From contig NC_010334.1 in NCBI RefSeq assembly GCF_000019185.1, positions 4,154,001 to 4,218,000 of the forward strand: DNA of 64,000 nt, read 5' to 3'. The notes beneath the pieces are model-generated. The model did not search any database and was not told where the DNA came from. It worked only from the letters and a program-made list of their open reading frames with translations. The translations under genes were made by a program, and so were the position numbers. Each line of letters begins with the position of its first letter. Position 1 is the stretch's first letter. Shown here piece after piece: positions 43,560-51,712 of the stretch. Source of the stretch: Shewanella halifaxensis HAW-EB4 (GTDB lineage: Bacteria > Pseudomonadota > Gammaproteobacteria > Enterobacterales > Shewanellaceae).

Positions 43560-45086
43560 CTAACACAGTCCGAGCTTTTTCATCTTACTCTTTAGGGTAT
43601 TAGGATTGATGTCTAATAGCTCTGCCGCCCCAGCAGGTCCATAGAGTTTACCACCGGTAATACGCATCGCATGGCTGATGTACTTACCTATCATAGTATC
43701 GAGTGGCACTAACTTATCGCTGGCGTAACTTGGATCGACAACGATGGTTTGCCCTGTTTTGATCGTTGTATTTTCATCAGGTTGCGCTTGCAATAGATCG
43801 AAGCTAAGCGGCCCCATAGGCTTTTGGATGATGGCGCGCTCGAGTACGTTAATCAGCTCGCGCACATTACCCGGCCAGTTGTAATTGTTTAGCATGGCTA
43901 ACTGCTCTGGCATCACTCTAGGTAACTGCTCTAGATTAAACTTAGCCGCCAATGTCTCGATAAAATACTGTACTAACAGTGGAATATCGCTTCTACGTTG
44001 CCGCAGCGCTGGGATCTCTATCGGAAAAACAGACAAGCGATACCAGAGATCTTCCCTAAAGGTTTTCTCATGCACCATAGCTTGTAGGTTTCTGTGAGTC
44101 GCTGCTATCACCCGAATATTCAGATCCACATTCTCATGGCCACCCACTCGGGTAATTGAGCTGTTTTGCAACACGCGCAGTAAACGCACTTGCGCCGACA
44201 GCGGTAGCTCACCAATTTCGTCTAGGAAGATAGTGCCACCATTGGCTTGCTCAAAATATCCCGCCTTACGAGTTTCCGCCCCGGTGAATGCACCCTTTTC
44301 ATAGCCAAACAACTCTGAATCAAGCAAGGTTTCCGGTATCGCACCACAGTTCACCTTAATAAAAGGCTTATCCGCACGGTTCGACTTTGCATGGATCGCG
44401 TTGGCGATCACCTCTTTACCACAACCCGTTTCCCCTAGCATCAGCACGCTAGTATTAAGCGCTGCAATCGCATCGACCTGTACCATCACCTTTTTAAGGC
44501 CTCCATCGGCCCCGACGACACCATCGGGTGAAAACATGGCGCGCTTAAGATTATCGTTTTCTTGGCTTAACACTTGGTTAGCTTTGAGTAGATTTCTACC
44601 ACGTAAGTTAAAGGCGGTGATCAAGGAGAAGGTATCTTTGTGAGGCTCAATTAAGTCGGCATGAAGTGGCTTAAACTGTCCAGCTTGCTTAGCATAAAAG
44701 CCCACAACACCTAAATGGGTGTTGTCACTGATCATCCTCAATAAGATCACTGAGCCGATTTCAGGGATCACCTGAGGTGCCACAAAGCTGGTGACCTTAT
44801 CTAGATGAATATCATTGATAATGCGGATCGCTGGGCGGTCATTCTGCTGCAGCACCTGCTCCATTTCGGCTGAGATCTTCACCTGTTTATCGAGTGCAAC
44901 GGCCTGCTGTTCGTTAACATGGGCGAGAAACTGAATATCGGCATGCTCCGGCCGATAGATGTTGAGAAAAATGCCATCTATAGGCAGGTACTGTTTTACA
45001 TATTCGTAGTAGTTTTGCAGCGCGACTTCCAGCGACAAACTGCTACATAAGCACTGGGTAGCCTGATAATAAAATTGTTCTTTCAT
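43560..45086 (-). CDS. GAF-domain sigma-54-dependent transcriptional activator
   Basis: Protein of 508 residues: N-terminal GAF-type sensor (about 15-165), AAA+ domain (about 185-425) with Walker A GETGCGKEVI, intact GAFTGA (about 264) and Walker B GGTIFLDEIGELP, and a C-terminal Fis-type HTH (GPAGAAELLDINPNTLKSKMKKLG). It has no receiver, so it likely responds to a small ligand or redox signal, like FhlA or NorR. It is divergent from the flavoprotein operon, whose promoter and that of the porin at 32841 carry matching site pairs. A third pair lies directly upstream of its own start, suggesting autoregulation. Confidence 0.93.
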   Translation of the reverse strand: MKEQFYYQATQCLCSSLSLEVALQNYYEYVKQYLPIDGIFLNIYRPEHADIQFLAHVNEQQAVALDKQVKISAEMEQVLQQNDRPAIRIINDIHLDKVTSFVAPQVIPEIGSVILLRMISDNTHLGVVGFYAKQAGQFKPLHADLIEPHKDTFSLITAFNLRGRNLLKANQVLSQENDNLKRAMFSPDGVVGADGGLKKVMVQVDAIAALNTSVLMLGETGCGKEVIANAIHAKSNRADKPFIKVNCGAIPETLLDSELFGYEKGAFTGAETRKAGYFEQANGGTIFLDEIGELPLSAQVRLLRVLQNSSITRVGGHENVDLNIRVIAATHRNLQAMVHEKTFREDLWYRLSVFPIEIPALRQRRSDIPLLVQYFIETLAAKFNLEQLPRVMPEQLAMLNNYNWPGNVRELINVLERAIIQKPMGPLSFDLLQAQPDENTTIKTGQTIVVDPSYASDKLVPLDTMIGKYISHAMRITGGKLYGPAGAAELLDINPNTLKSKMKKLGLC

Positions 45087-45103
45087 TGATATGTCGAGGT
45101 GGC

Positions 45104-45140
45104 CACGAAGTTTCGTGATGGTAGATCATTGTATTTCGTG
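45104..45140. promoter_or_regulatory. Activator site pair upstream of the sigma-54 activator gene
   Basis: CACGAAGTTTCGTG (45104-45117, near-perfect palindrome) and CATTGTATTTCGTG (45127-45140), centres 23 bp apart as in the two other pairs. No sigma-54 promoter lies at the matching distance, so autoregulation by occupancy is plausible. Confidence 0.65.
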
Positions 45141-45257
45141 ATTCTGTGTTCCTGTTCATAAATAATCAAACACAGAACGTAAACCAGGAAGGTATATATA
45201 AAACCGTGGTCGATGCCACATAAAATTCTAGAAACAAAATAATTTAAATATGAAGAC

Positions 45258-45440
45258 AACTCCAGAATGTGAGAGCTATATAAAACTAAACAGGAATATG
45301 TGAATGCTTTTACAAAACAGGGGAGATATGTGAGTAATTTAAAAATAAATCCGGATGTGTGAGCTATTCACCGATAGGGTTTAATATGTGAGAAACTTAT
45401 AAAATTCACTGCGACATGTGATGATTTAAGCATAGCATTA
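45258..45440 (+). repeat. Six degenerate repeats with 30-bp period
   Basis: TGTGA occurs at 45268, 45299, 45329, 45358, 45387 and 45417, steps of 31, 30, 29, 29 and 30 bases, mostly inside ATGTGAG followed by an A/T-rich stretch. The spacing is close to three helical turns. No coding capacity. Confidence 0.72.
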
Positions 45441-45901
45441 AAGGTAAAGTGTTACTTAGCAACAGCATTTTTCGGTATCAATCAACGCAGCCAGTAATCA
45501 GGTGATTAGTAAGAGCTTTGTACGGCAGCCCCCCAACACAAGTAAGTATTCCACCTATAACCTAGTTATAAGCGTCAGTGAAAAACCAATTTAAAACCCG
45601 CGCCTATTACTGTTCCATAACGCATAAATAACGTTCTCAACATTGACTAATAATAACACGGAAAAACCACCCTAACAAAAACCCACTCAATAAATAACCA
45701 ATATGTTTTTATAGATTATTTTATTTAAACTTGCACTACCCCTACCACTAATGAAATTAATTAGCTAACATATCCATTAATAACCAAAATCAACTCTACT
45801 TATATCGAATACACAACTCCCGCATTATAGTTAATTGCTCATCACTTTTTACACAATCAGTACCAAACACTATTTTAAAGTTTAATTATAAGCCTACTTC
45901 A
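45441..45901. other. A+T-rich gene-free interval
   Basis: No ORF, repeat or hairpin that I can defend between the 30-bp repeat array and the activator sites of the flavoprotein operon. Confidence 0.6.
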
Positions 45902-45922
45902 TTGTTGATATGTCGGGATGAC

Positions 45923-45959
45923 CACGAAATATCATGACGGCAAACCATGATATTTCGTG
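45923..45959 (+). promoter_or_regulatory. Activator site pair upstream of the flavoprotein operon
   Basis: CACGAAATATCATG (45923-45936) and its exact reverse complement CATGATATTTCGTG (45946-45959), centres 23 bp apart, forming a large inverted repeat. The nearer centre lies 58.5 bp before the sigma-54 element at 46011. Confidence 0.82.
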
Positions 45960-46010
45960 ATTTCAGGATCCTGTTCATAAATCATTTGATTTATATCGCT
46001 AATTAGGTAG

Positions 46011-46027
46011 TTGGCACAATCGCTGCA
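46011..46027 (+). promoter_or_regulatory. Sigma-54 promoter of the flavoprotein operon
   Basis: TTGGCACAATCGCTGCA has a perfect -24 TTGGCAC and -12 CTGCA at correct spacing. It is 72 bases before the flavoprotein ATG, and a sigma-54 activator is encoded divergently. Confidence 0.88.
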
Positions 46028-46098
46028 ACTTTATAGGTATGAGTTAGAGCAAAATAGCTCAAAAAGATAATTAAAAATACACATAGGGGAACAGATAG

Positions 46099-47658
46099 AT
46101 GAACGAAAAAGAACTGGCAAGTCCTAGCCGACGCCAACTACTAAAAGGCGGTGCAGCGATGGCCGTAGCAGGCCTAGGCAGCACGGTTGCTCTGTCAGCA
46201 AATGCCGCTTGTGTCTCTCAAGATGAAGCAAAGTTTGACGAAGTTGTCGATATTATCGTTGTCGGCAGTGGCTTTGCGGGTATGTCTGCCGCACTACAGG
46301 CAAAAGAAGCTGGCGCAAGCGTCATGGTTATCGACAAGATGCCAGTCTTTGGCGGCAACTCTACCATCAACGGTGGTGCGATGGCGGTTGCAGGCTCGCC
46401 TTTGCAGAAGAAAGAAGGTATCGAAGATTCTGTCGACGTCATGGTCGCCGATATGCTTGAGTCTGGCCGCGGCATGAATGATGTAGAGATGCTAAAGCTT
46501 GTGTGTAATGGCACGGCAGAGTCTTGTGAATGGCTTATCGATCATGGTGTTGAATGGAAGCCTTTCGTACAACATTTTGGTGGTCACTCTATTCCACGTG
46601 TATTACAAACCGTACAAAGTTCAGGCGCTGGCATTATTCGCCCACTGATTAAAGCGGCAAAGAAAAGCGGCATTGAAATGCGCAACCAAGCCAAGCTCGA
46701 AGGTTTCATTAAAGATGACAGTGGCCGCGTTATCGGTATCGATGTGCGCCAAGGCTATTACTTCCCGAAAGAACGCACCGGTAAAATGGTTAAAGTCGGT
46801 GCCCGTAAAGGCATCATCATGGCAACTGGCGGCTTTGGTAACGATATTGAGTACCGCCAAATGCAGCAGCCTGAATACACGAATCAGTTGGATTCAACTA
46901 ACCATGCAGGCGCAACATCTGAAGCACTAAAGCAGATGATGCTACTGGGTGCAAACCCAATCCACTTAGACCAAATCCAACTAGGTCCATGGGCATCTCC
47001 TGACGAGAAAGGTTTCGGTACCGCGTCGCAGTTCAACACGATTGCGACCTACCCTAGCGGCATTGTAGTTGACGTACGTACCGGTGAGCGCTTCTTTAAC
47101 GAGCTTGCCGACCGTAAAGCTCGCGCCGATGCCATTATGACTCGCCGCGATGCTGAAGGTAACCCAGTTTACCCTATCGGCTTTACTAATGCCGAAGGTG
47201 CTAAAGACGCGCAAACTTTGGATTGGGGTCTGAAATACAACGTCATTAAGAAAGCCGACAGCCTAGAAGAACTAGCAAAAATCTACAACATGCCAGCAAA
47301 AGCACTAAAAGATCAGGTTGCTCGCTGGAATGAATCAGTCACTAACGGCAACGACAGTGAGTTTGGTCGCCCGATGCAAAAGGCCATGTTACTTGATAAG
47401 GGTCCTTGGTATGGCGTGCGTATGTGGCCAAAGGTTCACTACTGCATGGGCGGCGTTAAGGTTAACACCGCATCGGAAGTGCTGCACCTTGTCACTAACA
47501 AACCAATCCCTGGACTATATGCAGCCGGTGAAGCTACTGGCGGTATTCATGGTGCAAGCCGTTTAGGCGCTTGCGCGGTAGCGGAAGGGGTCGTAACCGG
47601 ACGCAACGCGGGTCGTCATTGTGCACAGAGCCAGTCAATAAAACTAAATCTCGCTTAG
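46099..47658 (+). CDS. Periplasmic flavoprotein reductase, urocanate/fumarate reductase family
   Basis: Protein of 519 residues with a twin-arginine signal (SPSRRQLLKGGAAMAVAGLG) and an FAD_binding_2 fold: DIIVVGSGFAGMSAALQAKEAGASV, GGNSTINGGAMAV, IIMATGGFG. Residues equivalent to the fumarate reductase active site are visible: Arg339 in ELADRKAR (matching FccA Arg402), His447 in VHYCMGG and Arg488 in GASRLG. It has neither the haem domain of FccA nor the FMN-binding domain of UrdA; a tetraheme cytochrome encoded at 49570 could supply electrons. The substrate is probably an unsaturated acid; the HLDQIQLGPWASPDE segment replaces the fumarate-specific pattern. Confidence 0.88.
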   Translation: MNEKELASPSRRQLLKGGAAMAVAGLGSTVALSANAACVSQDEAKFDEVVDIIVVGSGFAGMSAALQAKEAGASVMVIDKMPVFGGNSTINGGAMAVAGSPLQKKEGIEDSVDVMVADMLESGRGMNDVEMLKLVCNGTAESCEWLIDHGVEWKPFVQHFGGHSIPRVLQTVQSSGAGIIRPLIKAAKKSGIEMRNQAKLEGFIKDDSGRVIGIDVRQGYYFPKERTGKMVKVGARKGIIMATGGFGNDIEYRQMQQPEYTNQLDSTNHAGATSEALKQMMLLGANPIHLDQIQLGPWASPDEKGFGTASQFNTIATYPSGIVVDVRTGERFFNELADRKARADAIMTRRDAEGNPVYPIGFTNAEGAKDAQTLDWGLKYNVIKKADSLEELAKIYNMPAKALKDQVARWNESVTNGNDSEFGRPMQKAMLLDKGPWYGVRMWPKVHYCMGGVKVNTASEVLHLVTNKPIPGLYAAGEATGGIHGASRLGACAVAEGVVTGRNAGRHCAQSQSIKLNLA

Positions 47659-47724
47659 CTCAAATAGAAATCAAATTCGCCTTGCTTAGTGCCTAGCACT
47701 GAGCTGCAAAAACTTACGGAATGA

Positions 47725-49374
47725 ATGAAGATGAAAACAACTAAAAATGCGGTATTAACATCACTCGCCTTCGCACTCACTGCGACTCATGCCATGGCTG
47801 CAGACACTGTGGTACTCGATGGTAAACACTTTACACAGGACCAAGCTTGGGCTATCGCCGATGGCGCCGAAGTTAAAATTGCCCCGCAATCAGCTAGCAC
47901 TCTAGTAAAAGCTCACGAGCTATTGATGGAAGCGGCGCGCCTAGGTAAGCCAGTTTACGGTCTAACGGTCGGTGTCGGCCTAAACAAAGATCACAAGCTA
48001 TTTGATGCTAATGGTGAACTCAGCGCCGAAGTACTAAAGGCTTCAGAGTCATTCAACTACAGCACGCTTCGTGCTCACAGTGCTGGTGTGGGTGAAGCCA
48101 TGCCTGTACGTTTAACCCGTGTCGCACTAGCGGTACGCTTAAACACTATTTTATCGGGTCACACTGGCGTACAGCCTTATGTTGCCGAGCTTTATCAAGC
48201 TTACCTAAATAACGATATCTCACCAATCATCCCATCTAAGGGTACCGTTGGTGAAGCTGATATCCTTCTTGCTTCTCATGTCGGTCTAGCCATGATTGGT
48301 GAATGGGACGTTATCTACAAGGGCGAGCGCATGAACAGCGCCAAGGCGATGAAAAAAGCGGGTATTGAGCCTCTAGCGCCTGTTGGTAAAGATGCATTAT
48401 CGATTCTGTCGAACAACTCTGTTGGCGTCTCTTATGCGATGAAGGGATATCGCGATGCTAAGCACCTGCTAGAGGTGTCACCAACGGTATTTGGCTTAAG
48501 TCTTGAAGGTCTAAACGGTAACATATCGCCATTCTTGCCACAGACCAATGACATTCGCCCATTCCCATACCTTAAAGAAGCGACGACCGATGTTATCAAT
48601 AGCTTGTCTGGTAGCTACTTATGGGATGCCAACAGCGCTCGTCCACTGCAAGATCCACTCAGTTACCGCACCACGGCCTACACCCTAGCTAGCGCGTACA
48701 AATCTCTAGCAGACTTAGGCGAAGTGATTGATATCCAAATCAACCACTCAGATGATAACCCAGGTGTAATTTTGGGTGCAGGCAAAGACTATGGCAATAA
48801 CTCTCAGGTATCTAAGTATCTAGTTGAGGGCAAAGGCGGCGTATTCCCTACCACCAACTTTGAGCCACTACCTGTTGCTCTTGCCGTGCAGCAACTCAGC
48901 ATCGCGCTGACCCACGTTTCACATAACAGCGCCATGCGCACCATCCACCTATCGGATGACCACTTTACTCGTCTGCCTCGCTTCCTAAGCGCACCGGGTA
49001 ACAATGGCCACGCATTTGGTGCAATCCAAAAGACCTTCGTTGATATGCAGGTACGTAATAAAGCCTTGGCAAATCCAGTATCGTTCGACGGTATTCAAAT
49101 CGCTGGCAACATCGAAGATACCTTCACTAACTTGAAGTTGGCTTCTGACAGACTCATCCAAATTGTTGATAACACCAACGTGATGTACGGCTTAGAGCTG
49201 ATGCACTCGACTCAGGCTATCGATCTTCGCAAGCTTGCAGACAAGAACATCAAGCAAGGCGAAGCGACCCAAGCTATGTATGACGCTTTCCGTAAGCAAG
49301 TACCATTTGTTGATGTTGACCGCCCATTCACACCAGACATTAAGGCGTCATACGACTTTATTACTCAGCTCTAA
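47725..49374 (+). CDS. Exported histidine/aromatic ammonia-lyase homologue lacking the MIO triad
   Basis: Protein of 549 residues with a Sec signal (NAVLTSLAFALTATHAMA, cleavage near 26) and the fold signatures of the HAL/PAL/TAL superfamily: Tyr78 in YGLTVGVGLN, QDPLSYRTTAYTL, INHSDDNPGVIL, and THVSHNSAMRTI. The loop that normally reads GSVGASGDLAPLAH, whose Ala-Ser-Gly cyclises to the MIO cofactor, reads GTVGEADILLASH here (residues 173-185), one residue shorter and without the triad; the usual Asn-Gly of the pocket is LSNNSVG. It lies between a reductase gene and a cytochrome gene, so it may bind or form the reductase substrate in the periplasm. True activity cannot be told from sequence. 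Confidence 0.85.
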   Translation: MKMKTTKNAVLTSLAFALTATHAMAADTVVLDGKHFTQDQAWAIADGAEVKIAPQSASTLVKAHELLMEAARLGKPVYGLTVGVGLNKDHKLFDANGELSAEVLKASESFNYSTLRAHSAGVGEAMPVRLTRVALAVRLNTILSGHTGVQPYVAELYQAYLNNDISPIIPSKGTVGEADILLASHVGLAMIGEWDVIYKGERMNSAKAMKKAGIEPLAPVGKDALSILSNNSVGVSYAMKGYRDAKHLLEVSPTVFGLSLEGLNGNISPFLPQTNDIRPFPYLKEATTDVINSLSGSYLWDANSARPLQDPLSYRTTAYTLASAYKSLADLGEVIDIQINHSDDNPGVILGAGKDYGNNSQVSKYLVEGKGGVFPTTNFEPLPVALAVQQLSIALTHVSHNSAMRTIHLSDDHFTRLPRFLSAPGNNGHAFGAIQKTFVDMQVRNKALANPVSFDGIQIAGNIEDTFTNLKLASDRLIQIVDNTNVMYGLELMHSTQAIDLRKLADKNIKQGEATQAMYDAFRKQVPFVDVDRPFTPDIKASYDFITQL

Positions 49375-49384
49375 CCCCATAAGG

Positions 49385-49422
49385 GCTGCAAGAGATGAGC
49401 CCCACTTGCTCTCCCTTGCAGC
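49385..49422 (+). other. Hairpin between lyase homologue and cytochrome genes
   Basis: GCTGCAAG (49385) pairs with CTTGCAGC (49415). No U-tract, so more likely an mRNA-processing or attenuation structure than a full terminator. Confidence 0.35.
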
Positions 49423-49569
49423 GATAGGTACCACTCCCGCCTATTGCTGCAAGTCGAGTGCACAAGGCTAAGGAAAGCGGTGTCACTCAAAGAGTAAGAT
49501 TTTAATTAATAAAGTTATGTATCAACAGTTATCGGGCACAATCGCCCCAAGTAAAGAGTAGGATTAAAG

Positions 49570-49950
49570 ATGTTAAGAGTATTAACGGCTATCTGTATGG
49601 TTATGCTGATGTCAATTCCGGCAGCCAACGCAATGAAAATTAAAGATCACCACCAAGAGATCATGACAGGTGACAACGGTAAAGTTGAATGTAGTGCGTG
49701 CCACGGTGATGCAAAGCGTAAAACAATCCCTGATGCGAGTGTGTGTGAAAGTTGCCACGGCAGTGTGGAAGACATTGCCGAACTCACTAAGCGCCCAGCA
49801 GATGCAGGCCATGACGTAGAGCCAAACCCACACGACAGCCTACACTACGGCACGGACCTACCTTGTACTTACTGCCATATGGAGCATAAAGAGAGCAAGG
49901 TTTACTGTAACCAGTGTCACGAGTTTGAGTACCCAGATATGAAGCGATAG
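49570..49950 (+). CDS. Small periplasmic tetraheme cytochrome c
   Basis: Protein of 126 residues with a Sec signal (LTAICMVMLMSIPAANA) and four CXXCH motifs: CSACH, CESCH, CTYCH, CNQCH. Spacing and the flanks (SVCESCHGSVEDIAELTK, MEHKESKVYCNQCHEFE) match the N-terminal haem domain of flavocytochrome c3 (FccA). It is presumably the electron donor for the flavoprotein at 46099, that is, a split FccA/UrdA-type reductase. It should be reduced by a CymA-type quinol dehydrogenase encoded elsewhere. Confidence 0.92.
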   Translation: MLRVLTAICMVMLMSIPAANAMKIKDHHQEIMTGDNGKVECSACHGDAKRKTIPDASVCESCHGSVEDIAELTKRPADAGHDVEPNPHDSLHYGTDLPCTYCHMEHKESKVYCNQCHEFEYPDMKR

Positions 49951-50407
49951 GTTCTACCGCCGAATAAGGCTAAGACGGTAAAGAGTAGGAAAAGCTAAGA
50001 CGAACGGTCTTCGACCTGACGAAAAAGCTTTAACCTTCCACTCTTTTCCGTCTTTTCCAAATCTTTGGTTTAGCTCCTACCGTCTCTGCTTCTACCGTTT
50101 TGATCGATTTTGCCTAGAATGGCGTTCTAGGCATTGATGGGCTAAAGCCTAACCTACTTAAAAATAGGTTCTAGGACGCTTCGCTACGAGGACGGACTAC
50201 GCCCTGCTAGGAAGAACAAAAGCAAAAAGTTACTACCTTTGCCCTTTCTTAGCTTTTCCGGCCCTTCCGTCTCAGCTTCTACCGTCTTTACTCTTCCTAG
50301 GACCTGCTTTTCCTAGGGCCTAGTACCTTCTTTCAAACCTAGTACCTTCTTTCAAACCTAGTACCTTCTTTCAAACCTAGTATCTTCTTTCAAACCTAGC
50401 TCCTTCT
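49951..50407. repeat. Intergenic repeat block B
   Basis: No gene. Contains AAGACGAACGGTCTTCGACC (49995) shared with 57418, a GGGCTAAAGCC REP-like unit (50136-50158), and CGCTTCGCTACGAGGACGG with CGCCCTGCTAGGAA (about 50178-50214) shared with block A. Confidence 0.75.
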
Positions 50408-50413
50408 TTAAAC
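50319..50413 (-). repeat. Five 19-bp tandem repeats at the end of the MAPEG gene
   Basis: CCTAGTACCTTCTTTCAAA repeated at 50319, 50338, 50357, 50376 and 50395; the first three copies are identical. The last copy includes the MAPEG stop codon region. A similar unit abuts the phosphatase gene end at 61566. Confidence 0.92.
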
Positions 50414-50791
50414 CGCCTGCCAAAACACGGTAAATGAGGCAATAATTGCCACAAACCACGACAGTGAGCGTAGCGTGCCTTTATCCATCAGGTACAACAG
50501 TTGGTACGCAACTCTTGCTATCACATGCACGATTGCTGCTGTTTCAGCTATGCCATTGATCTTATCTGTGGCTATCACAGCCAAAACTGACACCCCAAAA
50601 ATCAGCAGCGACTCGAAGGCGTTTTGATGTGCCGCAACGGCTCGAGCGCCAAAGCCTGTGAGTTTAGCTTGCTGATCACGGGGGTGGCTATTGTCATAAC
50701 CTCCAAGCTTAGCCATTGCCACCGCGACAGGACCTTTTGCAGCGTAAGGTAGCAACATGGTGATAAGCAGGCAGATGAGTAGCGTGGTCAT
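50408..50791 (-). CDS. MAPEG family membrane protein
   Basis: Protein of 127 residues with four membrane helices; GARAVAAHQNAFESLLIFGVSV carries the MAPEG family signature (conserved Ala-Asn-Glu region that binds glutathione in eukaryotic members). Bacterial MAPEG proteins of this type have unknown substrates. AAAGGA precedes the ATG. Stand-alone gene bordered by repeats on both sides. Confidence 0.88.
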   Translation of the reverse strand: MTTLLICLLITMLLPYAAKGPVAVAMAKLGGYDNSHPRDQQAKLTGFGARAVAAHQNAFESLLIFGVSVLAVIATDKINGIAETAAIVHVIARVAYQLLYLMDKGTLRSLSWFVAIIASFTVFWQAV

Positions 50792-50879
50792 AGTTGGGAT
50801 CCTTTCTTATTGTTTTATTTAATCATTAGTTAGCAGTAACATTTTTGACTGCAAGATTGAATTAGCACTAAAACATAGA

Positions 50880-51060
50880 ATAATGGATTAGGAAAGGACG
50901 ATACAAGTAAAGGCTGGAAAAGCAGGTTTAATAGAAGGTCCTAGGAAAACCGATGCTAGGTATGGGTAATTGCAGAACCTAGGTCCTAGGAAGAGCAGAT
51001 TAAAGCTAAGACGAAGAGAGCCGTAAAAGTATCAGCTACAGCGAAAGGAAAATACTTTTG
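50880..51060. repeat. Intergenic repeat block C
   Basis: No gene. Holds GAAGGTCCTAGGAAAACC, CCTAGGTCCTAGGAAGAGC and AAAGCTAAGACGAAGAG, reverse-orientation relatives of the CCTAGGACC and GTCTTAGC units seen in blocks A, B and E. Confidence 0.6.
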
Positions 51061-51133
51061 TTACAAACATAGCGCGATAAAAAGCACAGCTAGTATACGT
51101 CTAGCTGTGCTAACGCCACGTCAGCTTAAATGA

Positions 51134-51691
51134 CTATTTAGCGGCAACATTTTTCATCTGTACCCCGATGAAGATAAAACTAATCCCTTCAAAGATGAAA
51201 GAGACACCCATGAAGATCCCTAAAAGAGATAGTGAAAATTCAGGATTGTTCATTAAAGTAAAAAAGTAAACCGCAATAGCTGTAGACAACAAACCACTGA
51301 ACACAATCCAGCGCCATCCCTCTAAATGGCCACGGCTATTGAAGCCAAAAAACATCCTCGTCACCCCGTTAAACATCATGATAGTGATCATCATTACCGT
51401 AATGGTAAATAGACCAACAAAGGGCTCGGCGAGAATGAGTATGCCACCAATAAGATAAAACAGAGCACTAATGACGTACCAAAACTTGGCTTTCCATTTT
51501 GGGATACTCAAGGTGTGATATAGCTGCACCAGACCAATAACCAAAAAGATTGCGCCAATAATGGTAGTAATCGTCATTCCCGCAGCAACTGGTAGGCTTA
51601 TAGCAAAAAAGCCGGCAAGGGTAACAATCACGCCAACAATGACAAACCATTTCCAGCCTTTAGTCAGCATAGTATTTACTGGGTTTTCCAT
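51134..51691 (-). CDS. HdeD-family (DUF308) membrane protein
   Basis: Protein of 185 residues with six predicted membrane helices in three DUF308 pairs: WFVIVGVIVTLAGFFAISLP, FYLIGGILILAEPFVGLFTI, and GISFIFIGVQMKN at the end. HdeD in enteric bacteria contributes to acid resistance at high cell density. The ATG at 51691 has AAAGGA upstream; the ORF opens at 51712. No operon partner is visible. Confidence 0.88.
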   Translation of the reverse strand: MENPVNTMLTKGWKWFVIVGVIVTLAGFFAISLPVAAGMTITTIIGAIFLVIGLVQLYHTLSIPKWKAKFWYVISALFYLIGGILILAEPFVGLFTITVMMITIMMFNGVTRMFFGFNSRGHLEGWRWIVFSGLLSTAIAVYFFTLMNNPEFSLSLLGIFMGVSFIFEGISFIFIGVQMKNVAAK

Positions 51692-51712
51692 ATTATATCC
51701 TTTAACAATCAA

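Noticed and set aside
45192..45210. A third sigma-54 promoter at the expected distance from the 45104-45140 site pair
   Set aside because: The sequence there (TATATATAAAACCGTG) has no TGGCAC or TTGC element.
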